A DNA stretch of 64,000 nucleotides from Sphingomonas sp. SCN 67-18 (lineage in GTDB: Bacteria; Pseudomonadota; Alphaproteobacteria; Sphingomonadales; Sphingomonadaceae), in contig NZ_MEFG01000014.1 in the NCBI RefSeq assembly GCF_001724715.1, positions 125,076-189,075 of the forward strand. The letters are read 5' to 3'. Shown here one piece after another: positions 35,031 to 43,335 of this stretch. The position numbers and the translations under genes are program-made. The notes under the pieces were generated by a model. It had not been told where the DNA came from. It made no database searches and saw only the letters and a list, made by a program, of their open reading frames with translations. Within the stretch, counting starts at the first letter, position 1. Each line of letters begins with the position of its first letter.

Positions 35031-35468
35031 GTGGCAAAAAGGGTGCTCGTTGTCGAGGACAACGAACTCAATCTGAAACTTTTCTGCGATCTGCTGCGTG
35101 CGCACGATTATGTGGCGGAGCCGGTTCGCGATGGCCGGGAAGCCGTGGACAGCGCCCGGGCCTTCACGCCCGATCTCATCATCATGGATATCCAGCTGCC
35201 GCACGTCAGCGGGCTGGAACTGATCGAAACGCTGAAAGGCGATGCGGATCTCAGCGCCATCCCGATCATGGCGGTCACCGCCTATGCCGGGAAGGGAGAC
35301 GAGGAGCGGATTCGCGCGGCCGGGGCCGAATCCTATGTGTCCAAGCCGATTTCGGTGATGCGCTTCGTCGAATCGGTCGAATCGCTGCTTGCCGCAGCGC
35401 CGAAGCCCGCCGGGGAAGAGAAAGCGCCCGGCCCGGATGAGGCCGGGGACGCGCCGCCGGTTACTTGA
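35031..35468 (+). CDS. divK: Single-domain response regulator DivK
   Basis: Essential-type cell-cycle receiver that in Caulobacter relays phosphate between PleC/DivJ and DivL. The 145-residue protein starts [17 protein letters not shown]; the acceptor is Asp53 in [17 protein letters not shown], with VTAYAG and YVSKPIS as the switch residues. The GTG at 35031 (GAGGG upstream) matches homologues; GTG 35013 is an alternative. About 20 Pro/Glu/Ala-rich residues extend past the usual end. No pleD follows. Confidence 0.9.
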   Translation: MAKRVLVVEDNELNLKLFCDLLRAHDYVAEPVRDGREAVDSARAFTPDLIIMDIQLPHVSGLELIETLKGDADLSAIPIMAVTAYAGKGDEERIRAAGAESYVSKPISVMRFVESVESLLAAAPKPAGEEKAPGPDEAGDAPPVT

Positions 35469-35634
35469 TCTTGGCTTCCTTGAACTCGACATGCTTGCGC
35501 ACGACGGGATCATATTTGCGCATGACCATCTTTTCGGTGGTGTTGGGGCTGCGCGGGTTCTTCTTCGTCACGTAGAAGAAGCCGGTGTCCGCCGTGCTCA
35601 CAAGCTTGATCTTCACTGTGGTCGGCTTGGCCAT
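35461..35634 (-). CDS. rpmG: 50S ribosomal protein L33
   Basis: 57-residue large-subunit protein. [20 protein letters not shown] and [24 protein letters not shown] are diagnostic; the zinc-binding Cys pairs are absent, so this is the Cys-free form. The last 8 bp overlap the convergent divK stop. Upstream on its strand are a hairpin with a T-run and a TTGACA element. Confidence 0.97.
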   Translation of the reverse strand: MAKPTTVKIKLVSTADTGFFYVTKKNPRSPNTTEKMVMRKYDPVVRKHVEFKEAKIK

Positions 35635-35668
35635 GACCCATACCCTTTTATGCTGTCCGAAAAACAAA

Positions 35669-35686
35669 AGCGGCGTCGCCGCCGCT
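35669..35686 (-). terminator. Terminator-like hairpin in the rpmG leader
   Basis: AGCGGCG (35669-35675) and CGCCGCT (35680-35686) form a 7-bp stem with a 4-base loop. Read on the minus strand it is followed by TTTTGTTTTT, so it looks like an intrinsic terminator 35 bp before rpmG. It may be an attenuator, or block transcription entering from upstream. Confidence 0.55.
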
Positions 35687-35701
35687 CCTATCAAGGCCGG
35701 G

Positions 35702-35730
35702 CAATTGCGCGAAACCGCCGCGATTGTCAA
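35702..35730 (-). promoter_or_regulatory. Possible rpmG promoter with consensus -35
   Basis: On the minus strand a perfect TTGACA (35730-35725) is followed after 17 bp by CAATTG (35707-35702), a poor -10. Transcription would begin near 35695, placing the terminator-like hairpin at the very 5' end of the mRNA. Confidence 0.4.
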
Positions 35731-35807
35731 GGCGAGCCCATCATGCTTAACGCCGTCTTTACCCATTTCGGCCATGCTCTCCTCCGATCAACCGGGAGTG
35801 CGGGGCG

Positions 35808-36131
35808 ATGGGGCTGGGCAATGAGGCGCTGCTGATGGTGCGGGCCGGCCTGTGCGACCGGATAGACGGCATCGCCGCCGGTTTGAACCACCTGTCCAGC
35901 GCGCGCCTTTACGATCATGTCGATGCCGTCCGCCGGGTCGCGCTCGATCATGGCTTCCTGCCCCTCGCCCAGCTCAGCCGCGGGCTCGAGGCCGCGCTGG
36001 CGGCCGGCGAGCGCGGGGTGATGGTGCTCGGCTATCTCGATCTGATGCGCGATGCGGCGGCCTGTGAACGGCTGGATGCCCAGGCCAGCGAGGCCTATCT
36101 CGCCGCGATCTCCGTCAGGCTGGCGGGCTGA
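35808..36131 (+). CDS. Helical protein of unknown function
   Basis: Not recognised. 107 residues, predicted all-helical, no signal peptide or membrane segment. It contains SSARLYDHVDAVRRVALDHGFLPLAQLSRGLEAALAAGERG, a histidine in an amphipathic helix reminiscent of HPt-like folds, but that is only an impression. The ATG is preceded by GGGAG at moderate spacing. It stands alone between rpmG (divergent) and dps. Confidence 0.6.
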   Translation: MGLGNEALLMVRAGLCDRIDGIAAGLNHLSSARLYDHVDAVRRVALDHGFLPLAQLSRGLEAALAAGERGVMVLGYLDLMRDAAACERLDAQASEAYLAAISVRLAG

Positions 36132-36248
36132 TCCAGCCAGTCGATCAGTGGAATCGAAATTATCGCCGCCGGCCATGCCCGTTGCGTGAGACTTTCGCGC
36201 CCCTCGTCCGTTATGATGGCGCAACGTTTCGAGAGCAAGGAGGCCATC

Positions 36249-36749
36249 ATGGCGAAAGCAGGCAAGGAAAAGCTGAAGACTCCGACTGATCTGGGCAGCA
36301 ACGCCACCAAGAGCGTGGCGGACGCGCTCAACGGAATATTGGCGGACAGCTATGCCATCTATCTGAAGACCAAGAATTTTCACTGGCATGTCTCGGGCCC
36401 GCACTTCCGCGATTATCATTTGATGCTCGACGATCAGGCGGCGCAGATTCTCGCGACCACCGACGCCATTGCCGAGCGGGTCCGCAAGACCGGCAACACC
36501 ACGCTGCGTTCCATCGGCGACATCGCCCGCCGCCAGACGATCAAGGATAATGACGCCGAGTTCGTCTCCGCCCAGGCCATGCTGGCCGAGCTGCGCGAGG
36601 ACAATCTGAAGCTGGTCGAATCGCTGCGCGAAGCCAAGGACATCGTCGACGATGCCAAGGACAATGCGACCAGCGGCATATTGGACGAATGGACCGACCA
36701 GGCGGAAGAACGCGCCTGGTTCCTGTTCGAGGCCAGCCGCACCGGTTGA
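36249..36749 (+). CDS. dps: Dps/ferritin-like DNA-protection protein
   Basis: 166-residue ferritin-fold dodecamer subunit that stores iron using hydrogen peroxide and protects DNA. Ferroxidase residues lie in [21 protein letters not shown] and the following DAIAERV. The Lys-rich N-terminus ([12 protein letters not shown]) could bind DNA. AAGGAGG lies 5 bp before the ATG. Confidence 0.92.
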   Translation: MAKAGKEKLKTPTDLGSNATKSVADALNGILADSYAIYLKTKNFHWHVSGPHFRDYHLMLDDQAAQILATTDAIAERVRKTGNTTLRSIGDIARRQTIKDNDAEFVSAQAMLAELREDNLKLVESLREAKDIVDDAKDNATSGILDEWTDQAEERAWFLFEASRTG

Positions 36750-36835
36750 TCCCGCACCATCCCCGTCGGCGGCGCGGGAACCCTTTGGCCGTTCCCGCGC
36801 TTGTTGTTCAGGCAGAACAATCAGGGATCGGTCAG

Positions 36836-37027
36836 ATGATCAAATGGGCGATAATCTTCCTCGTCGCGGCGGCCATCATGGCGCTGCTCGGCTTTGGCGG
36901 GATTGCGGGCGCTTTCGTGGGAATCGCGAAATTCCTGTTCTTCCTCGCCATCGCGGTGTTCGTCATCCTGCTCGTGCTCGGCCTTGCCGCGGGCAAGAAG
37001 GTGAAGGACGTCATCGATAGGCCCTGA
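36836..37027 (+). CDS. DUF1328 small membrane protein (YtjA-like)
   Basis: 63-residue hydrophobic protein with two membrane segments separated by a short Gly-rich turn, opening [20 protein letters not shown] and ending [10 protein letters not shown]. This pattern is typical of the DUF1328/YtjA family of stress-associated small membrane proteins with unknown role. It follows dps by 86 bp. Confidence 0.88.
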   Translation: MIKWAIIFLVAAAIMALLGFGGIAGAFVGIAKFLFFLAIAVFVILLVLGLAAGKKVKDVIDRP

Positions 37028-37043
37028 GCCGGATCCGCTTCCG

Positions 37044-37856
37044 TCACCGGCGCTGCGGCGGTCCCACGCGGATCAGCCACACGTCGGGCGGGGCGTTCCA
37101 GCGCAGCGGCACAATGCTGGTACCCAGCCCCGCGCCGACGATCAGGCTGTGGCCGGGCCAGCGGATCATGCCGCACGGCCTGCGCCCGGAAAAGAAGGGC
37201 GGGTTGATCTGCCCGCAATGGGTATGCCCGGCGAGCATCAGGTGGATGTCGGGCGGCAGGAAATTCCTGTAGCTGATGCCATGGCTCAGGATGACCTTTG
37301 CGCCGGGCAAAGCGCGCATCTGGTGCACGGTCGATTCGAAATCCGAATGATCCGTCACCGAATCGTCGATGCCGCCCAGCGCCAGCGGCCCGGCGCGCAC
37401 CGCCTTGTCCTTCAGCAGGGTGATGCCCGCCCGCACGATGGCCCGGCGCATCTCCGCCACCCCGCGCGCATGGTCGTGATTGCCCAGCACCGCATAGACA
37501 CCCAGCGGCGCGCGCAGGCCGCCCAGCGGCGCCACCGCCTCCCGGCTGGGCACGGTGGGGAAGATCAGGCTTTCGCTCACCATGTCGCCCGCGATCAGGA
37601 TCAGGTCCGGCCGGGTGCGGTTGAGCCCGGCGACAATGCGGCGCAACCGCTCCGGCGGCATGGACAGGCGCGATACATGGGTGTCGGACAGCAGCAATAT
37701 GGTGATCGGCGCCGCGCCCTCCGGCCAGTCGGGCAGGGCGATCGTCGCATGGCGGACCAGCGGGTCGCGCTGCGCCTCGCACCAGCCCACAACGCAAACC
37801 GCCAGCACCAGCATGGCCAGCAGCGCGAAGCCGGTTCCCAGTCCCCGCCGTGTCAT
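37044..37856 (-). CDS. Membrane-anchored metallophosphoesterase
   Basis: 270-residue calcineurin-like phosphoesterase with an N-terminal membrane anchor (FALLAMLVLAVCVVGW). The metal-site motifs are LLLSDTHVSRL, IAGDMVSES, VLGNHDHARG, LSHGISYRN and LAGHTHCGQI in the canonical order. It resembles YkuE-type phosphodiesterases acting outside the cytoplasmic membrane. It is divergent from the DNA ligase by 26 bp, but is not the ligase-associated phosphoesterase type. Confidence 0.9.
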   Translation of the reverse strand: MTRRGLGTGFALLAMLVLAVCVVGWCEAQRDPLVRHATIALPDWPEGAAPITILLLSDTHVSRLSMPPERLRRIVAGLNRTRPDLILIAGDMVSESLIFPTVPSREAVAPLGGLRAPLGVYAVLGNHDHARGVAEMRRAIVRAGITLLKDKAVRAGPLALGGIDDSVTDHSDFESTVHQMRALPGAKVILSHGISYRNFLPPDIHLMLAGHTHCGQINPPFFSGRRPCGMIRWPGHSLIVGAGLGTSIVPLRWNAPPDVWLIRVGPPQRR

Positions 37857-37882
37857 GCCCGGCCAATCCCTTTCGCGCTGCC

Positions 37883-39472
37883 GTGAAGGCGTTCGCCCAG
37901 CTGCTGGACGCGCTCGTCTATACACGGTCGCGCAACGCCAAGCTAAAGCTGATCGGCGATTATCTCATCGCCACGCCGGATCCGGATCGCGGCTGGGCGA
38001 TGGCGGCGCTGACCGGCGACATGGATATCCCGGCGGTGAAACCCGCCATCGTCCGCGCGCTGATCGAGGAACGGGTCGATCCCGTGCTGTTCCGGATGAG
38101 CCGGGACTATGTGGGCGACACCGCCGAAACGGTGGCGCTGCTCTGGCCCGATCCGGCGACGCCGCCCCCGCCGGCGGACCTGTCGCTGGGCGCGATCGTC
38201 GATGCGCTGCGCCATCTCGGCCGGGCGGAGGCGCCCGCCATGCTCGCCGGGCTGCTCGACCGGCTGACGCCGCCGGAACGCTTCGCCCTGCTCAAGCTGG
38301 CGACCGGCGGCCTGCGCGCCGGCGTCTCCGCGCGGCTGGCCAAGACCGCGCTGGCCCAGGCTTTCGCGCTCGATGTCGATGTGGTGGAGGAGGTCTGGCA
38401 CGGCATCGCGCCGCCCTATGCGCCCCTGTTCGCGTGGGGCGAGGGCCGGGCGGGGCAGCCCCGGGCGGCGGACCTGCCGCTCTTTCGCCCCTTCATGCTG
38501 GCCCATCCGCTTGACGCCATGACGCCGGATCTGGCGGACTATGCCGCCGAATGGAAATGGGACGGCATCCGGGTGCAGATCGTCCGCGTCGCCGGGCAGA
38601 CGCGGCTTTACAGCCGGGCGGGCGACGACATCACCGCCGCCTTCCCCGACATTGCCGAAGCCTTCGCCATGGACGGCGCGGTCGACGGCGAACTGCTGGT
38701 CAAGGGCGACGCGCAGGGCGCGGACGAACAGGGCGGCGCGGCGGCCAGCTTCAACGCATTGCAGCAGCGGCTGGGCCGCAAGACCGTCTCAGCGCGGATG
38801 CTGGCGGATTACCCCGCCTTCGTGCGCCTCTACGACATATTGTTCGACGGCGGCGACGATGTGCGGGACCAACCCTGGCATCAGCGGCGGGCACGGCTGG
38901 AAACGGCGGTCGCGCGGCTCGACCCCGGCCGGTTCGACCTCTCCGCGCTGATCGCGGTCGACGATTTCGCCCAGCTGGCCGCGATCCGCGACAGCGCCCG
39001 CGATGCTGCCATCGAAGGCGTGATGCTGAAACGGCGGGACAGCCCCTATGTCGGCGGCCGCCGCGTCGGGCTGTGGTATAAATGGAAACGCGACCCGTTG
39101 GTCGCCGACTGCGTGATGATGTACGCGCAGCGCGGCTCGGGCAAACGATCCTCCTTCTATTCCGACTATACCTTCGGGTGCTGGACCGAATCGGGCGAAT
39201 TGCTGCCGGTCGGCAAGGCCTATTCCGGCTTCACCGACGCGGAACTGAAGCAGCTCGACCGGTTCGTGCGCACCCACACGGTGGCGCGCTTCGGCCCGGT
39301 CCGCGAGGTGGAGAAAAGCCTGGTGCTCGAAGTCGCGTTCGATTCGATCCACGCCAGCAAGCGCCATAAATCCGGCCTCGCCATGCGCTTCCCGCGCATC
39401 GCCCGCATCCGCACGGACAAGCCCGCCGCCGAGGCGGACCGCATCGAGACGCTGCGGACGATGATCGGCTGA
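37883..39472 (+). CDS. ATP-dependent DNA ligase
   Basis: 529-residue ligase with an N-terminal DNA-binding domain, adenylylation domain and OB domain. The nucleotidyl Lys is Lys225 in EWKWDGIRVQ (KxDG). Other ligase motifs are DGELLV, EGVMLKR and GLWYKWKR. The GTG at 37883, giving KAFAQLLDALVYTRSRNAK, matches homologues; the frame is open to 37850. In many proteobacteria this ligase type sits with an Lhr-like helicase and an exonuclease; neither is here. Probably an accessory repair ligase alongside LigA. Confidence 0.93.
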   Translation: MKAFAQLLDALVYTRSRNAKLKLIGDYLIATPDPDRGWAMAALTGDMDIPAVKPAIVRALIEERVDPVLFRMSRDYVGDTAETVALLWPDPATPPPPADLSLGAIVDALRHLGRAEAPAMLAGLLDRLTPPERFALLKLATGGLRAGVSARLAKTALAQAFALDVDVVEEVWHGIAPPYAPLFAWGEGRAGQPRAADLPLFRPFMLAHPLDAMTPDLADYAAEWKWDGIRVQIVRVAGQTRLYSRAGDDITAAFPDIAEAFAMDGAVDGELLVKGDAQGADEQGGAAASFNALQQRLGRKTVSARMLADYPAFVRLYDILFDGGDDVRDQPWHQRRARLETAVARLDPGRFDLSALIAVDDFAQLAAIRDSARDAAIEGVMLKRRDSPYVGGRRVGLWYKWKRDPLVADCVMMYAQRGSGKRSSFYSDYTFGCWTESGELLPVGKAYSGFTDAELKQLDRFVRTHTVARFGPVREVEKSLVLEVAFDSIHASKRHKSGLAMRFPRIARIRTDKPAAEADRIETLRTMIG

Positions 39473-39500
39473 GCGCGACGCGGGCGGGAGCGCCAATGAA

Positions 39501-39534
39501 AAGGCCCGGCGCGCATCGCTGCACGCCGGGCCTT
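39501..39534 (-). terminator. Intrinsic terminator after the cold-shock gene
   Basis: AAGGCCCGGCG (39501-39511) pairs with CGCCGGGCCTT (39524-39534). On the minus strand the stem is followed by TTCATT, fitting termination of the cold-shock gene; it may also work for the convergent ligase gene. Confidence 0.8.
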
Positions 39535-39562
39535 CGCTAGATCGCCGAAGCGGGTTTGCGGC

Positions 39563-40330
39563 TCAGGACTGGCCCGGGCTCAGGTTCACCGCCGCATATT
39601 TGCCGCGCCGGTCCACCTCCAGCTCGAAATCGAGCCGGTCGCCTTCGTTCAGGTTCGTCATCCCGGCGCGCTCGACGGCGGAGATGTGGACGAACGCATC
39701 GGGCTGGCCGTCGTCGCGCTGAATGAAGCCGAAGCCCTTCATCGCGTTGAAGAACTTCACCGTGCCGGAGGCTTTCTCGCCGGTAAGCTGACGCTGCGGG
39801 CCGCCGCGATCGCCGCCGCCGAAGCCGCCGCGCGCGCCGTCACGATCCCGCGGCGGACCACGGTCCGTCACCGGAAGCGGCTCGCCCTCGATCTTCAGGT
39901 CGGTCGCCGAGACGCGGCCGCCACGATCCACCAGCGTGAATTCAAGCGGCTGGCCCTCGGCAAGGCCGGTCAGCCCCGCCTGCTCGACGGCGGAGATGTG
40001 GACGAACACGTCCTCGCCGCCATCGTCGCGCACGACGAAGCCGAAGCCCTTTTGCGCATTGAAGAATTTGACGACGCCCTTGCCTTCGCCGATCACCTGC
40101 GCCGGCATGCCGCCGCGCGGACCGCCGCCGCCACCGCCGCTGCGGAAACCGCCGCCAGCGCCGCCGCCAAAGCCGCCGCGATCACCGAAGCCGCCGCCGC
40201 CAAAGCTGTCGCCGCCGCCAAAGCGGCTGCCGCCACGGTCCGTGTTGTAGCCGTCGAAACTCTCGTCGCCGAAACTGTCCCGCTTGTCCCTGCCGCCGCG
40301 CTGCCCACGCCGTCCTCTGTCGAAACTCAT
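39563..40330 (-). CDS. Protein with two cold-shock domains and Gly/Arg-rich segments
   Basis: 255-residue nucleic-acid-binding protein. Residues 1-75 are Gly/Arg/Phe/Asp-rich with RGG-like repeats ([17 protein letters not shown]). Cold-shock domain 1 spans about 83-147 and domain 2 about 188-251; each has KGFGF (RNP1) and FVHIS (RNP2). A second RG-rich linker ([16 protein letters not shown]) separates them. Alphaproteobacteria often carry double-CSD proteins of about 190 residues; the long Gly-rich N-terminus is unusual. It likely acts as an RNA chaperone. Confidence 0.9.
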   Translation of the reverse strand: MSFDRGRRGQRGGRDKRDSFGDESFDGYNTDRGGSRFGGGDSFGGGGFGDRGGFGGGAGGGFRSGGGGGGPRGGMPAQVIGEGKGVVKFFNAQKGFGFVVRDDGGEDVFVHISAVEQAGLTGLAEGQPLEFTLVDRGGRVSATDLKIEGEPLPVTDRGPPRDRDGARGGFGGGDRGGPQRQLTGEKASGTVKFFNAMKGFGFIQRDDGQPDAFVHISAVERAGMTNLNEGDRLDFELEVDRRGKYAAVNLSPGQS

Positions 40331-40576
40331 GCCCTGTATTTCTTTCCCGGTTCGCTCATCTCAACGCCAGAGCTTGCGCGCCGAGCGATGGCCGCAAGTC
40401 CACCACCACGAAAACCGATAGTCGCGGCGATGATTCGTCATAGCGAAAAAAAGGTCACGCCGCGAATGATTTCAGACGCCCGGCGCGCTAGACTGTCATT
40501 TTCCCGAAATGCTGTGGCCGGCGGCCCACAAAATGTACGCTTGCAGCGGCCGCCATGTCACGGCAATGACCTGCAA

Positions 40577-41383
40577 ATGGATGCGATTTTCACCCTGTTC
40601 GCCGACCCCGCCGTGTGGGCCGCCCTCATCACCCTGATCGTGATGGAGGTGGTGCTGGGCATCGACAATCTGGTGTTCATTTCCATCCTCTCCAACAAAT
40701 TGCCGGTCGAGCAGCGGCAAAAAGCGCGGCGCATCGGCCTTGCGCTGGCGCTGATCATGCGGCTGCTGCTGCTGTCGATGATCGCGTGGATCGTCGGGCT
40801 GACCGCGCCGGTGTTCGATCTGGGCATCACCGGCCCGCTGGATTCGCACGGCGCGCCCTCCTTCGAGACCGCCTTTTCCTGGCGCGACCTGATTCTGGTC
40901 GCGGGCGGGCTGTTCCTGGTGTGGAAAGCCACCAAGGAAATCCACCACAGCGTCGACAGCCGCCCGTCCGGCGACGTGCTGGACAAGAAAAGCGTCGCCG
41001 CGACCAATTTCGGATCGGCGATCGTCCAGATCATCCTGCTCGACATCGTCTTCTCGATCGATTCGATCCTGACCGCTGTCGGCATGACCGAACATCTGCC
41101 GGTGATGGTGATCGCGGTGGTCGTCGCGGTCGCGCTGATGCTGTTCGCGGCCGATCCGCTGGCCAATTTCATCAACGATAACCCCACGGTGGTCATGCTG
41201 GCGCTGGGCTTCCTGCTGATGATCGGCATGGTGCTGATCGCCGAAGGCTTCGGCGCGCATATTCCCAAGGGCTATATCTACGCCGCCATGGCCTTTTCCG
41301 CCGGGGTCGAGATGCTCAACATCTGGTCCAGGCGGGCCAAGGCGCGCGCGGCGCAGCAGGGCGGCGACACGCTAGGCCATTGA
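40577..41383 (+). CDS. TerC family integral membrane protein
   Basis: 268-residue protein with about seven membrane segments, in the TerC family linked to metal (Mn) export and tellurite resistance. Conserved acidic motifs in the membrane are [21 protein letters not shown] and [19 protein letters not shown]. The start at 40577 fits homologues although the frame is open much further upstream, opposite the cold-shock gene. Confidence 0.92.
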   Translation: MDAIFTLFADPAVWAALITLIVMEVVLGIDNLVFISILSNKLPVEQRQKARRIGLALALIMRLLLLSMIAWIVGLTAPVFDLGITGPLDSHGAPSFETAFSWRDLILVAGGLFLVWKATKEIHHSVDSRPSGDVLDKKSVAATNFGSAIVQIILLDIVFSIDSILTAVGMTEHLPVMVIAVVVAVALMLFAADPLANFINDNPTVVMLALGFLLMIGMVLIAEGFGAHIPKGYIYAAMAFSAGVEMLNIWSRRAKARAAQQGGDTLGH

Positions 41384-41414
41384 GCGTTCGGCGCCACGCG
41401 CCTATGCGTTGCCG

Positions 41415-42032
41415 ATGACCGTCCATTTCCATGAAGAAGATCTGCCCGCCGGCGTGCTCGCCGACGGGCCCGTTGCCGTCGATACCGAAACGATGGGCCT
41501 CCAGCCCGGTCGCGACCGGCTCTGCCTCGTCCAGATATCGGACGGCGGCGGTGACGAGCATCTCGTCCGTTTCGGACCGGACAGCGATTATGCCGCGCCC
41601 AACCTGAAGGCCGTGCTGGCCGATCCCGCGCGGCTGAAGCTCTATCATTTCGCCCGGTTCGACCTGGCGTCGATCGCCGCCTATCTCCACGTCACGGCGG
41701 CGCCGGTCTATTGCACCAAGATCGCGTCGCGGCTGGTGCGCACCTATACCGACCGGCACGGGCTGAAGGAGCTGGTGCGCGAACTGATCGGCCAGGAAAT
41801 CTCAAAGCAGCAGCAGTCTTCGGACTGGGGCGGCCCAACCCTTTCCGACGCGCAGAAGGATTATGCCGCGTCCGACGTGCGCTTCCTGCACGCGATGAAG
41901 GTGGAGCTGGACAAGCGGCTGCTGCGCGAGGGGCGGATGGAGCTGGCCCAGGCCTGTTTCGATTTCCTGCCGCACCGCGCCGCGCTGGACCTGGCCGGGT
42001 GGCCGGAGGTCGATATCTTCGCCCATGTCTGA
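41415..42032 (+). CDS. Ribonuclease D-like 3'-5' exonuclease
   Basis: 205-residue DEDDy exonuclease consisting of the catalytic domain only, without the HRDC domains of E. coli RNase D. The acidic motifs are AVDTETMGL (Exo I), YHFARFDLASI (Exo II) and YAASDVRFL (Exo III with Tyr and Asp). The ATG at 41415 is preferred to TTG 41409. It overlaps lptC by 8 bp, an arrangement common in alphaproteobacteria. Confidence 0.92.
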   Translation: MTVHFHEEDLPAGVLADGPVAVDTETMGLQPGRDRLCLVQISDGGGDEHLVRFGPDSDYAAPNLKAVLADPARLKLYHFARFDLASIAAYLHVTAAPVYCTKIASRLVRTYTDRHGLKELVRELIGQEISKQQQSSDWGGPTLSDAQKDYAASDVRFLHAMKVELDKRLLREGRMELAQACFDFLPHRAALDLAGWPEVDIFAHV

Positions 42033-42663
42033 AATCGCTGACCGGACGCGCAGCCAGCGCCAGCACTGGGCCGCGCCCGGCAGCAGCCACGACCGCGTCG
42101 TGCGGATCGCGCGGGTGGTGCTGCCCGCCGGCATCGGCATCCTCGCCGCCTTCCTCGCCATCGCGCCGCTGACCATGGATGGCGACATCAGCTTCGTGCT
42201 GGCCAAGGACAAGGTGGAGATGGCGCGCGAGCGGATGCGCGTGACCAGCGCCGTCTATCGCGGCGCCGACAGCAAGGGGCAGCCTTTCCAGCTGAGCGCC
42301 GGGTCCGCCGTGCAGGCCACCTCGCGCGATCCGGTGGTCAAGCTCAGCGACATGTCCGCCCGCATCCAGCTGGACGACGGCCCGGCGACGCTCGATGCTG
42401 GCCAGGGCCGCTACGATATGGACAGCGAAAGGGTGGCGGTGGACGGCCCGGTGCGCTTCCGGTCCGCCGACGGCTATCAGCTGGCGACCAGCGACGTGAC
42501 GGTGGACATGAAATCGCGGCGCATGGCCAGCCGCGGCGCCGTCACCGGCCAGATGCCGCTGGGCGATTTCAGCGCCAACCGGATGAATGCCGACCTTGCG
42601 GGCCGCACGGTGACGCTGGATGGCCGCGCGCGCTTGCGTATCGTGCAGCGCTCGCCCAGATAG
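42025..42663 (+). CDS. lptC: LPS export protein LptC
   Basis: 212-residue bitopic inner-membrane protein that passes LPS from LptBFG to LptA. One membrane segment lies near the N-terminus (VVLPAGIGILAAFLAIAPL), followed by a periplasmic beta-jellyroll (GQGRYDMDSERVAVDGPV, YQLATSDVTVDMKSRRMAS). Gene order RNase D-lptC-lptA-lptB-rpoN supports the call. Confidence 0.9.
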   Translation: MSEIADRTRSQRQHWAAPGSSHDRVVRIARVVLPAGIGILAAFLAIAPLTMDGDISFVLAKDKVEMARERMRVTSAVYRGADSKGQPFQLSAGSAVQATSRDPVVKLSDMSARIQLDDGPATLDAGQGRYDMDSERVAVDGPVRFRSADGYQLATSDVTVDMKSRRMASRGAVTGQMPLGDFSANRMNADLAGRTVTLDGRARLRIVQRSPR

Positions 42664-42668
42664 GCGCG

Positions 42669-43211
42669 ATGAAGAGCCGCTCCCTCCTCTCCGCCGCCGC
42701 AATCGGCCTGGTGCTGGCCGTGGCGGCCGCGCCCGCCATCGGCCAGGCGCTGCGCAACCATGATTCCAACGCCCCCGTGGATGTGGAGGCGGACCGGATC
42801 GAGGTTCAGGACCGGGCAGATCGCGCGGTCTTTTCCGGCAATGTGAAGGTGCGTCAGGCCGGGCTGGCGCTCGATGCGGCGCGGCTGACCGTCGCCTATG
42901 CGGGCGGCGCGGCCAGCCAGGGCATCCAGATCCAGCGGCTCGACGCATCGGGCGGCGTCACCGTGCGCAGCGCCTCCGAAACCGCGCGCGGCGAATTCGC
43001 GATCTACGATCTCAACCGCCGCCAGATCACCATGCTGGGCGGCGTCGTTCTGGATCAGGGCGCCAGCCAGGTGCGCGGCGGCCGCATGGTCATAGACCTG
43101 GATAGCGGACGCGCCGTGGTGGACGGGTCGTCGGTCGGCGGCGCAGGTGTCGGCACCGGCACGGGCGGGCGCGTGACCGGCCGGTTCACCGTCCCCCAAA
43201 GAGCCAAATAA
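42669..43211 (+). CDS. lptA: LPS export periplasmic protein LptA
   Basis: 180-residue periplasmic OstA-domain protein forming the LPS bridge to the outer membrane. The signal peptide ends near AIGQA (about residue 28). The beta-jellyroll contains DVEADRIEVQDRADRAVFSGNVKV and QGASQVRGGRMVIDLDSGRAVVDG, a Gly-rich tail follows. It begins 5 bp after lptC. Confidence 0.93.
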   Translation: MKSRSLLSAAAIGLVLAVAAAPAIGQALRNHDSNAPVDVEADRIEVQDRADRAVFSGNVKVRQAGLALDAARLTVAYAGGAASQGIQIQRLDASGGVTVRSASETARGEFAIYDLNRRQITMLGGVVLDQGASQVRGGRMVIDLDSGRAVVDGSSVGGAGVGTGTGGRVTGRFTVPQRAK

Positions 43212-43213
43212 CC

Positions 43214-43236
43214 GCCGATTTCGTTACATTCGGCGC
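43214..43236. promoter_or_regulatory. Hairpin in lptA-lptB gap (first)
   Basis: CGCCGA (43214-43219) and TCGGCG (43231-43236) form a 6-bp stem with an 11-base loop, 2 bp after the lptA stop. No T-run follows. Confidence 0.35.
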
Positions 43237-43284
43237 GTAGGGGCTTCACCCGCGACCGTTTGTCATGCAGGAAGCTTGCCAATT

Positions 43285-43305
43285 AGCAGATCTTCACCAT
43301 CTGCT
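43285..43305. promoter_or_regulatory. Hairpin in lptA-lptB gap (second)
   Basis: AGCAGAT (43285-43291) pairs with ATCTGCT (43299-43305) around a 7-base loop, 30 bp before the lptB ATG. It may be an operator or a structured leader element. Confidence 0.4.
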
Positions 43306-43335
43306 CATAGGATAGTGCGCGCAAGCGGAGCCGAG

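Noticed and set aside
37044..39472. Metallophosphoesterase as the ligase-associated phosphoesterase
   Set aside because: It is divergent, has a membrane anchor and a YkuE-like motif set rather than the compact cytosolic ligase-associated type.
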